Positions 49,592 through 61,015 of a DNA stretch of 64,000 nt are shown piece after piece (position 1 is the first letter of the stretch; every line of letters starts with the position of its first letter). The translations under genes were made by a program, and so were the position numbers. The notes below the pieces were generated by a model. It saw only the letters and a program-made list of their open reading frames with translations. It ran no database searches and had not been told where the DNA came from. Source of the DNA: Mesaphorura yosii (taxonomy: Eukaryota; Arthropoda; Collembola; Poduromorpha; Tullbergiidae); contig WIXG01000043.1 of NCBI GenBank assembly GCA_009869945.1, positions 269,431-333,430 of the forward strand, written 5' to 3'.

Positions 49592-52500
49592 ATGAGTTAC
49601 TGGTTACTGGACGGTAAAAGAGTCATGAGTTCTCGAACTCGGTCGAGAAATCAGGAAGAACTTCCCGTTCCACGGAGAGAAACAAGGTCGATGGTAAAGA
49701 GAAATCCCAGTCCCGAATTACCAGTCGCTAGAGATCCTGACCTGGCCCTCAACACAGATGATTTGATTGTCGCACGAAATCCTGACCCTGAAGATGTGCC
49801 GGTATTAGTATCAGAAAATCTTGACAAAATTGAAATTAAAGAGAAACCACCTCTAGTCCGTAGTAACGTTAACACGACTGTGGAGCAATCGACAACTGTA
49901 GAGACGGAGGACCTACCTGAAAGTCATTATAACGTGAAATCTTGCCAGACTACTTTCAAGGAGCGGAATATAGAAAGTACAGATAACGAGGCTGCTTCCA
50001 ACTCCGGCCCTGCGATTCACATAAATGTAGAAATTGTTGCTGCACAGTCGTCTGTGATATATGATGAAGGTTCGAAAGAAACGAAGAACTCTGATGTTTC
50101 TGGGGAAGGAAAAACTGAATCCAAACTTGAAGGCAATGAAGATTTTGAACAAGTCTCAATACTCGCAAGATCAGGAGCCCCTATTCCGATGGAGTTTATA
50201 CCATTTGGGGACGGGCTTCCAGCACGCGATGACAAAGAATATGAAGACACGAATGATATACCTCATCTAGCCAGGAGACGATCGCCAAGAAAACCACCAT
50301 ATATGCTGGGCGAACCATACCCTATACCTCAATTAAGACCTCTATCTTGGAAACCTGGTGCGCCAGAGACAGTTTCTGCTAGAGCTGGAGCAATAAAACG
50401 GAAATGGGAACACCACAGTAAGATGTGTTTGCCTGGCCTGGTTCAGCGACCAGCGAGAATATTTTATCTCAACAATATTCTCCAAATCGCTATTTCAGGC
50501 TATAAGGGGAAGAAGCCAAGAATGGTTCCTACATCTGCTACTGCCGTGTTGAATGAGAAGTATCCTGGTCTTCAGTATGCATTCAATGATCCTGTTGGAC
50601 CCCCACATGCTCTGACTTTTACCGTCACAGTTAACTTTCCTGTAAGACTCGTATTTTAGATACGGCGAAATATGTAGCAGGAGTTATATATTATGCTCAA
50701 ATGATTTAGCCACTTGGAGGTGACTTTTCTGCTACTGGGACCTCGAAGAAAAGTGCTAAAAACAACCTTGCGCAGTTGATTTTAAATCGATTAGGACTGG
50801 ACATTCCCCATATAATGGAAGAGGAGCAAGACTATCCTCCAAACATTGAGACTGTTCATTTTCCTACCGCCAATCCACCGATTCCCCTGAAACAGTCAAC
50901 AGAAGTTCATGATTCTTCTGTTGTACCACCAAATGCTCAATCAGTGTTCCCGTAAGTTATTAAAAATGTCATCAAAGGAAGTCATGAGTCATCTGGTATG
51001 TGGATATAAGTAAATACAATTCCTTATCACTCTATATTTAGGCCTAATCCGCCCATGGATATCGATTTTGCCTCAGATGACATACTCGATATTTACTCAC
51101 AATCACTTCCTGTTCCTGAACATCCCTACCCAGTAATTCGAAAAGAAAGTAAGATTGAATTTATCATCTGTGCCATTAATAAGTTACTTTAGTTCCAATT
51201 AATATCGATTACATTTTTCAAGGAACTGTAGTACCAAATATCATTCGTCGACTACAAAATATTCCCAACATTGAGGAAAACGCTGTGCAAGCTTTGTGGT
51301 GTCTGTTAAAACCTCATCAACCTATCTTCAGTTTTGTGTCCGAAGAAGGTCAACCTCATGAGAAAAAATTTGTTACGGAAGTGCATTTCTTGGATCTAAA
51401 CCAAATAAATCAAACATGCATTGGCACAGGTAATTTCTCATTGTTCAAAATTACAAGTGATGAAAATTCTATCGTTTTCTACAAAGCGAAGTTATATGCG
51501 TGGTTTTTGATTTCCAGCCGGAAGTAAAAAGAAATCGAAAGCAAATGCTGCAGTGCAAGCAATGATTCAAATGATTGGTCCTGAATTATTTTCCTCATTG
51601 GCTCAAAGGTCACTCGCTCTAGGTGCAAATGTCAGCAACAATGGAGCTCAATCTTTGGAAAATGTGGCCATGGAATTTGAGCCGGAAAACAACAGAAAGC
51701 CAGGGGATCAGTACAATCTTGCTTTTGCGAATCATGTGAAAAGGTAAGCGCTCAATCTCTAATCGAATAAAAATCATTGAATAGTATTAACCGCAACGAT
51801 GAATGGTTAATTAAAGCATGCTATTTCGTATTTAACAGCATGGTTATGAATAAATATGAAGAAATCATGGTTGAGGCACAGGAGTATATTTCTCAGAAGG
51901 TATGGATTCATACTTGGAGAGTCCTAGGTCTATTTTCATATTGCTTGCTTTGGTCGGCAGGTCATAGCCGGTGTGGTAATGACTTGGGCAATTCCTTTCA
52001 CTGAACACTCCACGGTTCTTGCTGTTACAACTGGAACCAAGTGTATTGAAGGGGATTTCATGTCAACCGGGGGATTGGCGTTGAATGACTGTCATGCAGA
52101 GGTTTTAGGTGAGGATTCTTTAGTTTTACGTTTCACACTTTACGCTGAAAAGTTAACGACCCGAACATACTCCTACAAACGCACTCTTGCTTGTAGCTAC
52201 CCGTTGTTTACGTGATTATCTCTTCTCTCAAATTGATGAACTCCGCTCAGGAGATTTGCCGAACGAGAATTGCATCTTTGAATCACTACCGGAGAAGGAT
52301 GCCGTTGAAAAATTCAGACTAAAAGAGGGTTTGCAGTTCCACCTATACATTAGCACCTCGCCTTGTGGTGACGCGAGGTGAGTATCAGCACCAAAAGGCT
52401 AAAACGACCTTGAGTTAAGTCGAGGTTTGTGTTGCAGAATTTTCTCGCCCAAAGGTCTTGAATGTGAGGAAGATGAGCTGGAACCTCCCGGAGAAGAAAT

Positions 52501-53437
52501 TGTTGATAATCATCCCAATCGGGCAAACAGGGGTGTGTTGCGTTCAAAAATTGAAGCCGGAGAAGGCACAATTCCAGTGGCAAATCTAGACCCCGGTAAT
52601 TAACTAGTAGCATTCATATATGAAGTGATTAGAGCAGGTCATCAGGGCATTTGATAGAATCATGCTTCTTTTAAGGTCCACAAACTTGGGATGCCGTAAT
52701 GCAAGGAAATGCATTACGGACAATGTCGTGTTCGGATAAAGTCTGCCGATGGAATGTTGTGGGCGTCCAAGGAGCCTTACTCAGCAGTATGATCGAACCC
52801 ATCTACTACTCGTCAATTGTCTTGGGAAGTCTGCATCATCCTGTTCACTTTGAACGGTGCGTCACTTGGCATTCCACTTTAACTAAATGAAACCTGAAAT
52901 TGTAATAAGCTCTTTCTCTCGTCTTTAGGGCTGTGTTCGGCCGCATTGAAACTTTATCGAACCAGCTGCAGCTGCCTTTCAAATTGAATCGGCCCAAGCT
53001 ATTAATGATTAGTGACACGTCAAAACGTCAAGTTAAGAAATCTCCAAATCATGCAATTTTGTGGTCTACCCACTGGGGATCTCCTGAGATCGTGGCAGCG
53101 TCGAAGGGAAAATGCCTTTGCCCGGAAGTCGCTTCTAGAGTGGCAAAGAGGCTACAGTTCATTCGATTCTTGAGGCTGTACAAAAATCCCGACGGACGAA
53201 GAGAAAATTACGCCGACCTGTACTACGTTGACGCAAAGATGCTCGCCTCCGAATATCAGGTCAGTTGTTAAAGCTTATTAACACGTGAGCGTCGTGCTTC
53301 GGTTCCTGATTTATAAATACTTTAAACTTGAATTTCAGAATGCATTAAATCTGATGAAAGAGTGTTTCAAAAAATCTGGTCTTGGCAGCTGGATATCAAA
53401 ACCTATGGAGCAAGATTCATTTTGTGTTTCAAAATAA
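49592..53437 (+). CDS. ADAR: Double-stranded RNA-specific adenosine deaminase, ADAR2 type
   Basis: Deaminates adenosine to inosine in double-stranded RNA in the nucleus. Exons: 49592-50417, 50499-50641, 50710-50951, 51042-51148, 51223-51429, 51518-51743, 51839-51899, 51961-52108, 52197-52377, 52438-52595, 52676-52856, 52929-53259, 53339-53437 (969 residues). A long acidic N-terminus precedes dsRBD1 (exons 2-3: [14 protein letters not shown]...[17 protein letters not shown]). dsRBD2 (exons 5-6) is more divergent: [15 protein letters not shown]...[15 protein letters not shown]. The deaminase domain keeps the zinc site and proton shuttle: CHAEV (His649, Glu651), SPCGD (Cys710) and MSCSDK (Cys785). 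It also keeps the base-flipping Glu in AGEGTIPV (about 756) and [12 protein letters not shown]. The domain resembles ADAR2 (ADARB1) more than ADAR1, and no Z-DNA-binding domain was seen. The 81-base first intron keeps the frame open if retained. Confidence 0.96.
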
Positions 53438-53802
53438 TAATGAAATGCAGTAGTTGCCTTCACTTTATGCAACACACGTTTCTTTAAAGATTTGAAATCG
53501 GAATACGTTAAGCTAATAACCCATTCTTGAACCGAAGTTCAGTATTAGCTACGCTATGATCTCGTTACAAGCGAATGTTATTAGCATCTTGTTAATTGCC
53601 TGAATAACATGTTGATATATTCGATTACTTCATACTGGCTGGAGGGATGAAACCTTTTCAAAGAAACAGTTTTATTTTACATCCAGGTTCTCTCATACTT
53701 TGGATGATTGGATCTTTTCACAATCACATGCTTACGAAGGCTGAAATGCAAATTGATAGAATAGTTAATAGCAAGGTATGGAGTAGGAGGTTTTGAAATG
53801 TA
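53438..53802. other. Convergent 3' ends of ADAR and the ZNF318-like gene
   Basis: These 365 bases hold the 3' UTRs of two converging genes. A minus-strand AATAAA at 53671-53676 serves the ZNF318-like gene. No exact plus-strand hexamer was found for ADAR, so its 3' UTR may run on into the neighbouring gene. Confidence 0.5.
53671..53676 (-). terminator. Polyadenylation signal of the ZNF318-like gene
   Basis: TTTATT on the plus strand is AATAAA on the minus strand, about 130 bases past the stop codon at 53803. Confidence 0.6.
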
Positions 53803-56800
53803 TTATTTTTTGAAGAGTGCAGCAGCGGTGTCCTCGATGTCAATGCCGAGCATTCGTAGGTCCTCTATGTCATCAGTTTCTGTGTCAGCCTGCTGGTTTC
53901 CGTTTCGACCTGATGCGGTACTGGTTGGCTGCTTGTAGTGTGCAGACGCTGACGGAAGATCAACTCCCGGAGGAGGAGCTTCTTCGTCAAACATTGGTGT
54001 GTATCCTTCGAAACTATTCTGCTGTGGGTCAAAGTCTCCATAGTTGTAGGAACCATACTCCGATCCTACAATCAGTCACCAAATATTATAGACAGCCTAT
54101 AGCGCAAAAGAGAGCTGGACAATTTCTTATTCTTAACTTATTCGAGTAGGTTTATAACTCACCATACTGCGGTGCCGTAGTAGGATTCACAGGTGGTACG
54201 CCTGGAGGAGGGAAAGGAATGCCACTTCCCAATGCCGGTTTGACAGTGCTGCCAGCATAAATTAGATCCAATGCTTGTTGGAAATCATCCGGTAATGCAG
54301 TACCGCCTGTGCCTGTCAGCGGAGTCTCCTTCTCACCGGGTGGTTTCAGGTCATCGTACGCAGCAGCGGGTGCAGCGGGTGGAGCCTGAGGAGGGTTCGT
54401 GTATGCAGGCTTCTCGTACAAGTACGCACTGGCTCCAGTTGTTGAATTAAGGGCCATGGAGCTGGAACCATAACTTGCGTCCTGGCTGACGTCTTGCATC
54501 CCGATCCCGTAAGCTGAAGTGTCGTACCCAGTTGCAAGCATCGTCTGTCCAACTTGGAATTGCTGTTGCTGCAGCTCCAGAGTGGCGGCATTATAAGCTT
54601 CTATCGGGTCGTAGCCGGTTGAAAACGATCCGTATTCATTATGATCAGGAACAGTTGCAGGACCACTTCCACTGTCTGGCGCCACAGAATCCGCAGCCGA
54701 TGTCTCCTTCTCCTTGCTGGCTCTAGCCGCCGGTCTCTTGAACAACGGCATTTTACCAATCAATGGAAGCTTTTTGGCCGGCTCCTTTGATTCAGCTTTA
54801 TCGCGTTTGCGATCAGGCTCTCGACGACGGTCACGTTCGCGATCACGAGACCTCGATCTGTCTCGCCGGTCTCTGTCTCGAGGCGATGATCTTCTGTGTT
54901 CTCTATCCCTTGACCGAGACCTGGACCTAAATGGATAACAATCAAAATTAGTTACAGATTCTTCATTTCTGGAGTAGAATCTTGTGAATTACAGATTTTG
55001 AGCAACGATTTGATTCTGGCTGGGCCTTTTTACAAGGCAGAACTCTGCTGTGGTAAGCAAGCAAGTGCCGGAAAGAGCAATTCAGCAATTGGGCAAGTCC
55101 CAAAAACTTCTACCACGAGCTGAGCTTTCAAGTTATTATTCCAATTGTGAGGCTTGATTTTGACCTAAAAGTGTGATTGTTTTCTACAGACATCTCACTT
55201 GCCTTCGCCCTCCAACAATTTAGTCTCAAAATTCATTCAATAGACTGTATATTTCGTGAAAATATGTTTATAATTGTGTCATTGTCATACCGTGACCGTC
55301 TTCGTCCACGGACATCTCGGTTGCGGTCTCGATCATCACGTCGGCCCGAAAAGCTTAGTTCCACACGTGAATCACTTCTGCGGTTGTCACGTCGGTCAGC
55401 CGAGCGATCAGCGCGATCATTCTCTCTTGCTTCTCTCGAATGCAACTTCTCGACCACAGTTAGAGGCTCTGCGGCGGGTATTTCTTTGTCCTTTTCTTTT
55501 TCTTTCAGAGACCCATGCTTTTCTCTAACGATGGCTGCAAACTTCTGTGTGTCTATATCAAGATTAAGTTTTGCTGTTGTAGGTCTTCCCATCCATTCGT
55601 CCACAGTTTTGTCCTGTTTGTTTGCATTAACTGAAACAAAACTTGGAGGTGCGTCCTCCTTCACAGGCATGTTGTTTCTCATCTGTACATGGATACTTCT
55701 TGTGTTGTCCTCCTTTGGCTCGGCGCCTCGAGCATTTGAGTCGGCAGAATCAAATCGTGACTTACGAGGCTTTTCTCCCACCCCAGCCTTTTTCCTAGCA
55801 TTTTCTCTGTCCACCAACCACTTGCTTTCCCATTCAGGATGTCCTTCTACAAAAATCTGTAGACAGACATCAGAAACATTAACGTTAGCAAGTTAAATTA
55901 AACCAAAATGTCTTAACTCTAACGAGAATCTTAAGATGTGGACTTACCATGAAATTGCTGTTGTGCTCAATGCTTTTCAGATGCTCCATAGCACAATGAT
56001 GATCTCCCATCCACTGACTGCAGAGACGGCAATACCACCCTTCAATAGGTGAGAAGAACTGGATACCTACGAAACGTGCAGATAACACCTGATTAGAACT
56101 ACCGCTCTCGAGAATGCGATATCTCATTGTTCGTACTCATCTCATCCTTTTTGCCCACACAAGGCTGTGTGGTATGAATCATAACATATAGACCGAGAAA
56201 TATCTGAGGGACATTAACAACTAATTGGTATCAAGAAAGTAAATGAATTGCCCAGTCGCCTCACTCATACCCCTGAATGGAATTCTCTTCGCTCCGGGTT
56301 CCGCCTTGGTCTCGGTTAAGTAGCCTCCCTTGTGCCAAGGTTTCTCTTCGATACCTAATTGCTAAAATATTAAAATACAAATTAGATAAGCATTTACACA
56401 TACACATTCTCGCTGGAAAGTGACAACTTGTTGACTTTAGTCTTTCCAGTTACCTCAATTTGAAGGTGATGCTCCTTGCCATGAAAATGATCAAGCATTT
56501 CAGCGAGAGTTTCTGGGAAAACATTGCATAATCTGCACCAGTACTGGCCAGCGTCATAAAAGTTAAGATTCAGTGTTTTCCCTGGCAAGCTGGCTGAATC
56601 AACCTGGAAATAATTTAAAATGACAGTTGTTATGTGTCTCAAGACAGGGTAAAGATACAAGATGCCAAGATGTGCATACCGCGGGCGTAGGAACCGCCGC
56701 AGGAGCAGGAGCAACCAGTCCGGTTGACCGGCCCGAGTTCAGGACATCATCAATTTTTCCCAATACAATGTTGACAGCCTTGCATCGTCCTTTAACTTCC

Positions 56801-58049
56801 GCCTAAAGACAACCAACCAATAAGGATTGTTCGTATTAGTACACTATCTCCAATTGGGAATTCATAGAATTGGCCGCTTTACAAATGTCATTTTACCTGA
56901 AGTTTTAAATTTTCTTCAATTCTATCTCTATCAGCCTTCTGCTTCCTCAATTCATGCTCCTTTTCCTTGAGACGGTTTAACTCGGTGTCAAGTAATAATA
57001 GCTTAGACTTGTAACCCTCTTTCTGCCTGTCAAGTTGTGCTATTTGCTGCTGAGTTAAGCCAACACCACTGGCTTCATTTGCTGCTATCGGATGCTTGGG
57101 TTCTAAGGACAATACACAAGGATTAATTGATTTAAAGAAAGATCAAAGTTGGGCACATGAGACTTTGGAGTATTCATCTACCTTCTTCAGAAGAACCAGA
57201 AGATTCATCGGTTTCTTTACCACGACGCTAAAAAAGAACCGTCATAAATAAACGAGAGAAAGGAGAAAGATAAAAGAGAATATAATTCATTTGCTGCTAC
57301 CTTTTTCTTAGATTTTCGCTTTTTCCGACGCTCAGAAGATTCGCCAGAAGACGACGACGACGGCGAAGAAGACGAACTTCTGCGTCGTCGTTTTTTCTTC
57401 TTCTTTCCATCTTTCTTCTTTTTCTTCTTAGAGGTCTCACTGGAGATTACAGGAGGTGGTGGAACCACAGGTGGTGCTTTTACAGCCTGAGCTTGCTCAC
57501 CAAATCCGAACCCAAACGAGTTTAATGCTCCCACTGGGCCGCCGCCGTACCCCAATGGATACTTTACTTCTTGTATTCCCAACTGTCCATTTTGTGCTAC
57601 ACCCATAGGTGGTAGCTGCCCGTACAGATCAGAAACTACATTCAATGCTGCTGGGGCATGATTTTCAAATTGTGTCGAGGAATTGTTTAAGTTGTTTATA
57701 ATTGCTGAAGTATCAACGATAGGTTTGGGTTGATAAACTTCTGTCTTCTTCGAGCTATCGGGACTGCGACTACGGCTTTTGCTTCGACTACGGCTGTAGC
57801 TTCTGCTACTCCGACTATCACTTCGACTTCTACTCCTGCTCCGACTTCTTCTTCCACGGCCCTATAGGATTGATAGGGTATAAATATTTTACAAATATTG
57901 CACCCATACAGTAATATGTTTACCTTGCGTCTGTCGAGATCATCATTATCCCAGTATCTTCGGTGATTAAAGCCACCTCGTCCACCCCGGAAGCTCCCGC
58001 GACCACCTCGCTCACGAAATCCACGATCTCGATAACCACCACTAGACAT
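53803..58049 (-). CDS. ZNF318: ZNF318-like protein with two matrin/U1-type zinc fingers and RGG/RS regions
   Basis: A probable nuclear RNA-processing factor; vertebrate ZNF318 affects alternative splicing and readthrough at the IgD locus. Exons: 57924-58049, 57301-57861, 57182-57227, 56897-57102, 56680-56802, 56454-56603, 56271-56361, 55948-56066, 55291-55856, 54163-54926, 53803-54065 (1004 residues). It begins with an RGG-type region (RGGRGSFRGGRGGF, 15-28), followed by RS dipeptides and a lysine/arginine/serine block. A coiled coil follows (about 260-312, LNRLKEKEHELRKQKADRDR). Finger 1 (from Cys377) is YWCRLCNVFPETLAEMLDHF with the second His in KEHH. Finger 2 (from Cys447) is WYCRLCSQWMGDHHCAMEHL. 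Both fit C-x2-C-x12-H-x5-H. The PWHKGGYLTETK and SPIEGWYC links between them recall ZNF318. Arg/Asp-rich stretches, KKLPLIGKMPLFKRP and a Pro/Gln/Tyr-rich tail follow. The one-to-one orthology is likely but not certain. Confidence 0.85.
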
Positions 58050-60723
58050 CTTGAAATGTCAGCACTGAGACCGCTTGTTGAATCACTGAAAAAAAACCGG
58101 GTTAGGGTTCATCCTACCATGATACAATGTCTAATTTACCAAAATACCGATCAGCGACCAGTCGTATCTTCGCAGGTACTCACACCTGGTTTTAACTCGA
58201 CAGCTACTTTTTCTGTGATCTTCCCGAATAGTATTTCCAAATGCCAACACCAAATGCGATATCAGTCGATACAAATATAGTCACGACCAATGTAATCTTC
58301 CTTAGCTTTGATAACTCTTTTATCATTTAAGATTCTGGGACTGCAGAACGTGAAGAGGGCCAGACACTCGGCGAACGAAAACACCAAGCAGAAGAACGTG
58401 CCGTTGACAAACAATTATATTATCACTCACAGCGCAACCACCTCAAGTCGAAGTTCCAACTCCCAAACCGAATAATAATACAAGTTCCAAAGAGCGCTTT
58501 CACAAAAGCATTCAACCGAATGCGGCTGGAAATGATTTCGGGGCCCAGGAATATGAATATCCCTCACGAGATGGCTGTAACGACATGAAAGACTTCACAC
58601 GATGATTTCGGCCAGTCTCTTTCTTTCCTTTGACCGTCCAGCAAGTCGAATGTAGCATGTGCGCAATGTGCGTTCTTTCGATCATTTCCAGCCCCGCAAA
58701 CTGATAAAGATGCCAAAATTTGACAAAATCGAGTTGAATTGTTGAGATTCATATGTATCCACTTCATAGAATGATGTGACCAATATTAAATGTGCAAAGC
58801 CTGGATAACAATAATATTGTACTTGGGTGGAAAATTCCATAGCCATGAATCTCATAATGGACTGGATTCTCATTGAGAGTCCTACACTGACGAAGTTTCC
58901 AACCTCGAGTCGATCCATGTATGTTCATTTTTACATGCTGACTACCCTCTTGGGTGTTGAGTCTCAAGCTCTCGAGCTTTTCGTAATAACGCGTTCTCTG
59001 GAGTTCTGGTTCGACCTGGCCCGGTGGCCCTGTTCTGGCTTCAGTTCGGGTATAAAACTTTCCCCGCCGGAGAAAGCTCTCATCAAACAAGAGCTGAGAT
59101 CCGTGCAGAACAGATTGATTGCTCAGTTCCAGGCTGCAACAGAAGCCGACACAGCAAAAGCTTTTCAATCTCAACTAATTCCTAGACTCAAGTACTTTTT
59201 AATTCGACTGGTTCAGAAGTGTGTCAGGGTCGTTTCTAAATCCAATCAGCATAATTTCTCATTCGTTTTTTGTTTTTAATCGTAATTAAAGCTGACCTAA
59301 TTAGTACGAGTATTTCTCGGTTTAAAATATTTACGGTACGAGTGCAACACCTTGTGGAGTGCGGAGTCTGCCGGCATAAATCGTATATTGTAGAACAACG
59401 CGGTACGTGACTAAACTGTGCAATTGATTTAGGAGTCCAGGATTCTGTAAAACTCTAAGCAGTAAGCGGAAGCTTAACACCTGCTCCTCTCTCTGGATTA
59501 TAATTAGTCCTGAGCTCTGGAACATTATTACAAGCTCCAAGCTCGTGACTTACATTGTCCGTGAACTCGTTCGTCACGTCGCCAGCCTTTTCTTATCTCA
59601 AGAAGCAACCACACGCCCAAGACGAAGGTCTCACGTTTATGCGACGGATGTTAAGCAAATTGATGGCAAGCGACGGGAGGAAGTCCATAAACCTTGTGTA
59701 AATAAATATTGCCGTCACAGAAAGGAGCCCCATATAATTATTTCCCAAGTGCGGAGCTGGCATAAAAGTTAAGTGAAAGTGAAGTGTAGCCCATATGCTC
59801 TGTCTCTCGTTTGGACAATTGTCGCAGCGCAAACAGAAGGGCTTTGTTTTTCTTTCTCGTGGATTCAGTTTCACTGCAAACTTTCGCTGTTTCTCGACTC
59901 GGACTCGACTTTATTAGTCATAATTTACGGACTACCTCATCTTTCTCCAGCGTTCCAATGCAACATAACGCCTACGTAACGGAGATAAAACATTTCTTGT
60001 TGTTCTAGGCCGATAAATTTATATTACCGGACGAAAGCCATTACTCGTCTCAGTTGGCCTGTGGTTCTGGTGCTTTTCGCTGCATTGTGAATCGAAGGGA
60101 CTTGCTACTATTCTCGGACAGTGTGAAGAAAGTCGAGGTACGTGCATTAAAACACTCCCTTTGTCATCGCGTGAGACCTGCAGCCTGCTTCTATTAGAGA
60201 AAGATGACAAAAGACATGTTCCAGAATAAAAACCTCTGAATGTGGAAATGATGATAAATGCGAAAGCGAAAGGTGCAAAATAATGTGGTGAAAGCATACC
60301 AGTACATCGTGTAAATGCAAGCCACAACTTTACTGGGATTGTAATTCTTGATTTATATGTGAGAAGAGACCAACCGAATGACGATAACGCAACAGAAACA
60401 ACATTGAGACTTTTGCCAGCGGATTTTGGATCGTGCATCGTGAACTAACCGAATAAATTATTCAGGTGAACCTTGTCGAATGAAAACAGTCTGGAATTTA
60501 CCCGCTGTCTATTTCACATCACACTACTTCGGTAGGATTAATCTGATAGGTGGAAGACCTTGAATTTGCTGTAAACAAGAAAACGAGAAACCTAGGGCAG
60601 GGAGTTGAAGTCATCCGAATCAGATCATTCTTGACTACATTTGAAGACGAAAGCTCAGTCTGTCCAGTTCACTGCAACAAACACTCCAGCATTTCACCGA
60701 TCGTCATTCACACCAGCCTCAAC
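58050..60723. other. Intergenic region between the ZNF318-like and CCP-protein genes
   Basis: 2.7 kb between divergent start codons. It must contain the ZNF318-like promoter and 5' UTR at its left end. The frame at 58827-59279 (+) includes a coding-like helical stretch (PPEKALIKQELRSVQNRLIAQFQ), but it overlaps an equally long frame on the other strand and has no family match, so no gene is called. The rest shows nothing recognisable. Confidence 0.5.
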
Positions 60724-61015
60724 ATGCTTTCAGAAACTTTTTCGAACACAATCATTTACCTGCTATGCGTTAGCGTGGTCCCGACTTGGAGCTTGGCCTC
60801 TTGTCCACATCCAACATCAGTTCCCAATGCCCACGTGCGTCTGCAGCCTGCCAACATCAATCCGGACAAGTACGGAAGATACCCAGCCGGAACTCAGGCC
60901 ACGATAGAATGCTATAATGGATTTCACATGAAATACAATGAACTCAAGTACATGTTGTGTAATGAAGCCGGAGAATGGATCTCGAGTATCAAATTCCCAA
61001 TTGAGTCCGTTTGCC
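60724..61015 (+). CDS. First coding exon of a secreted or membrane CCP/sushi-domain protein
   Basis: ATG 60724 opens a signal peptide (hydrophobic IIYLLCVSVVPTWSLA, cleavage expected near Ala25). One complement-control-protein module follows with the four expected cysteines: SCPHPTSVPNAHV, then ATIECYNGFH, then YMLCNEAGEW and ending IESVC. The second half has the usual Cys-x-Gly-x-Trp spacing, here Cys-x4-Gly-x-Trp. The exon ends after TGCC with a GTAAGT donor, in phase 1. Later exons, which would tell a complement-like, selectin-like or Hasp/sushi protein apart, were not found up to 64000, so they lie in or beyond the right edge. In-frame sequence upstream of this ATG lacks another good start. 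Confidence 0.7.

Noticed and set aside
55177-55896. 239-codon open frame on the plus strand
   Set aside because: It lies exactly opposite ZNF318-like exon 9, whose Arg/Asp/Ser-rich codons leave the complement open. No independent start, splice or family signal.
58827-59279. 150-codon plus-strand frame with a helical segment
   Set aside because: The helical part is suggestive, but a 136-codon frame overlaps on the other strand, no family was recognised and no splice partners were found. Left as intergenic.
60550-60723. In-frame upstream extension of the CCP exon
   Set aside because: The extension would need a non-ATG start and would bury the clear signal peptide; ATG 60724 is the better start.
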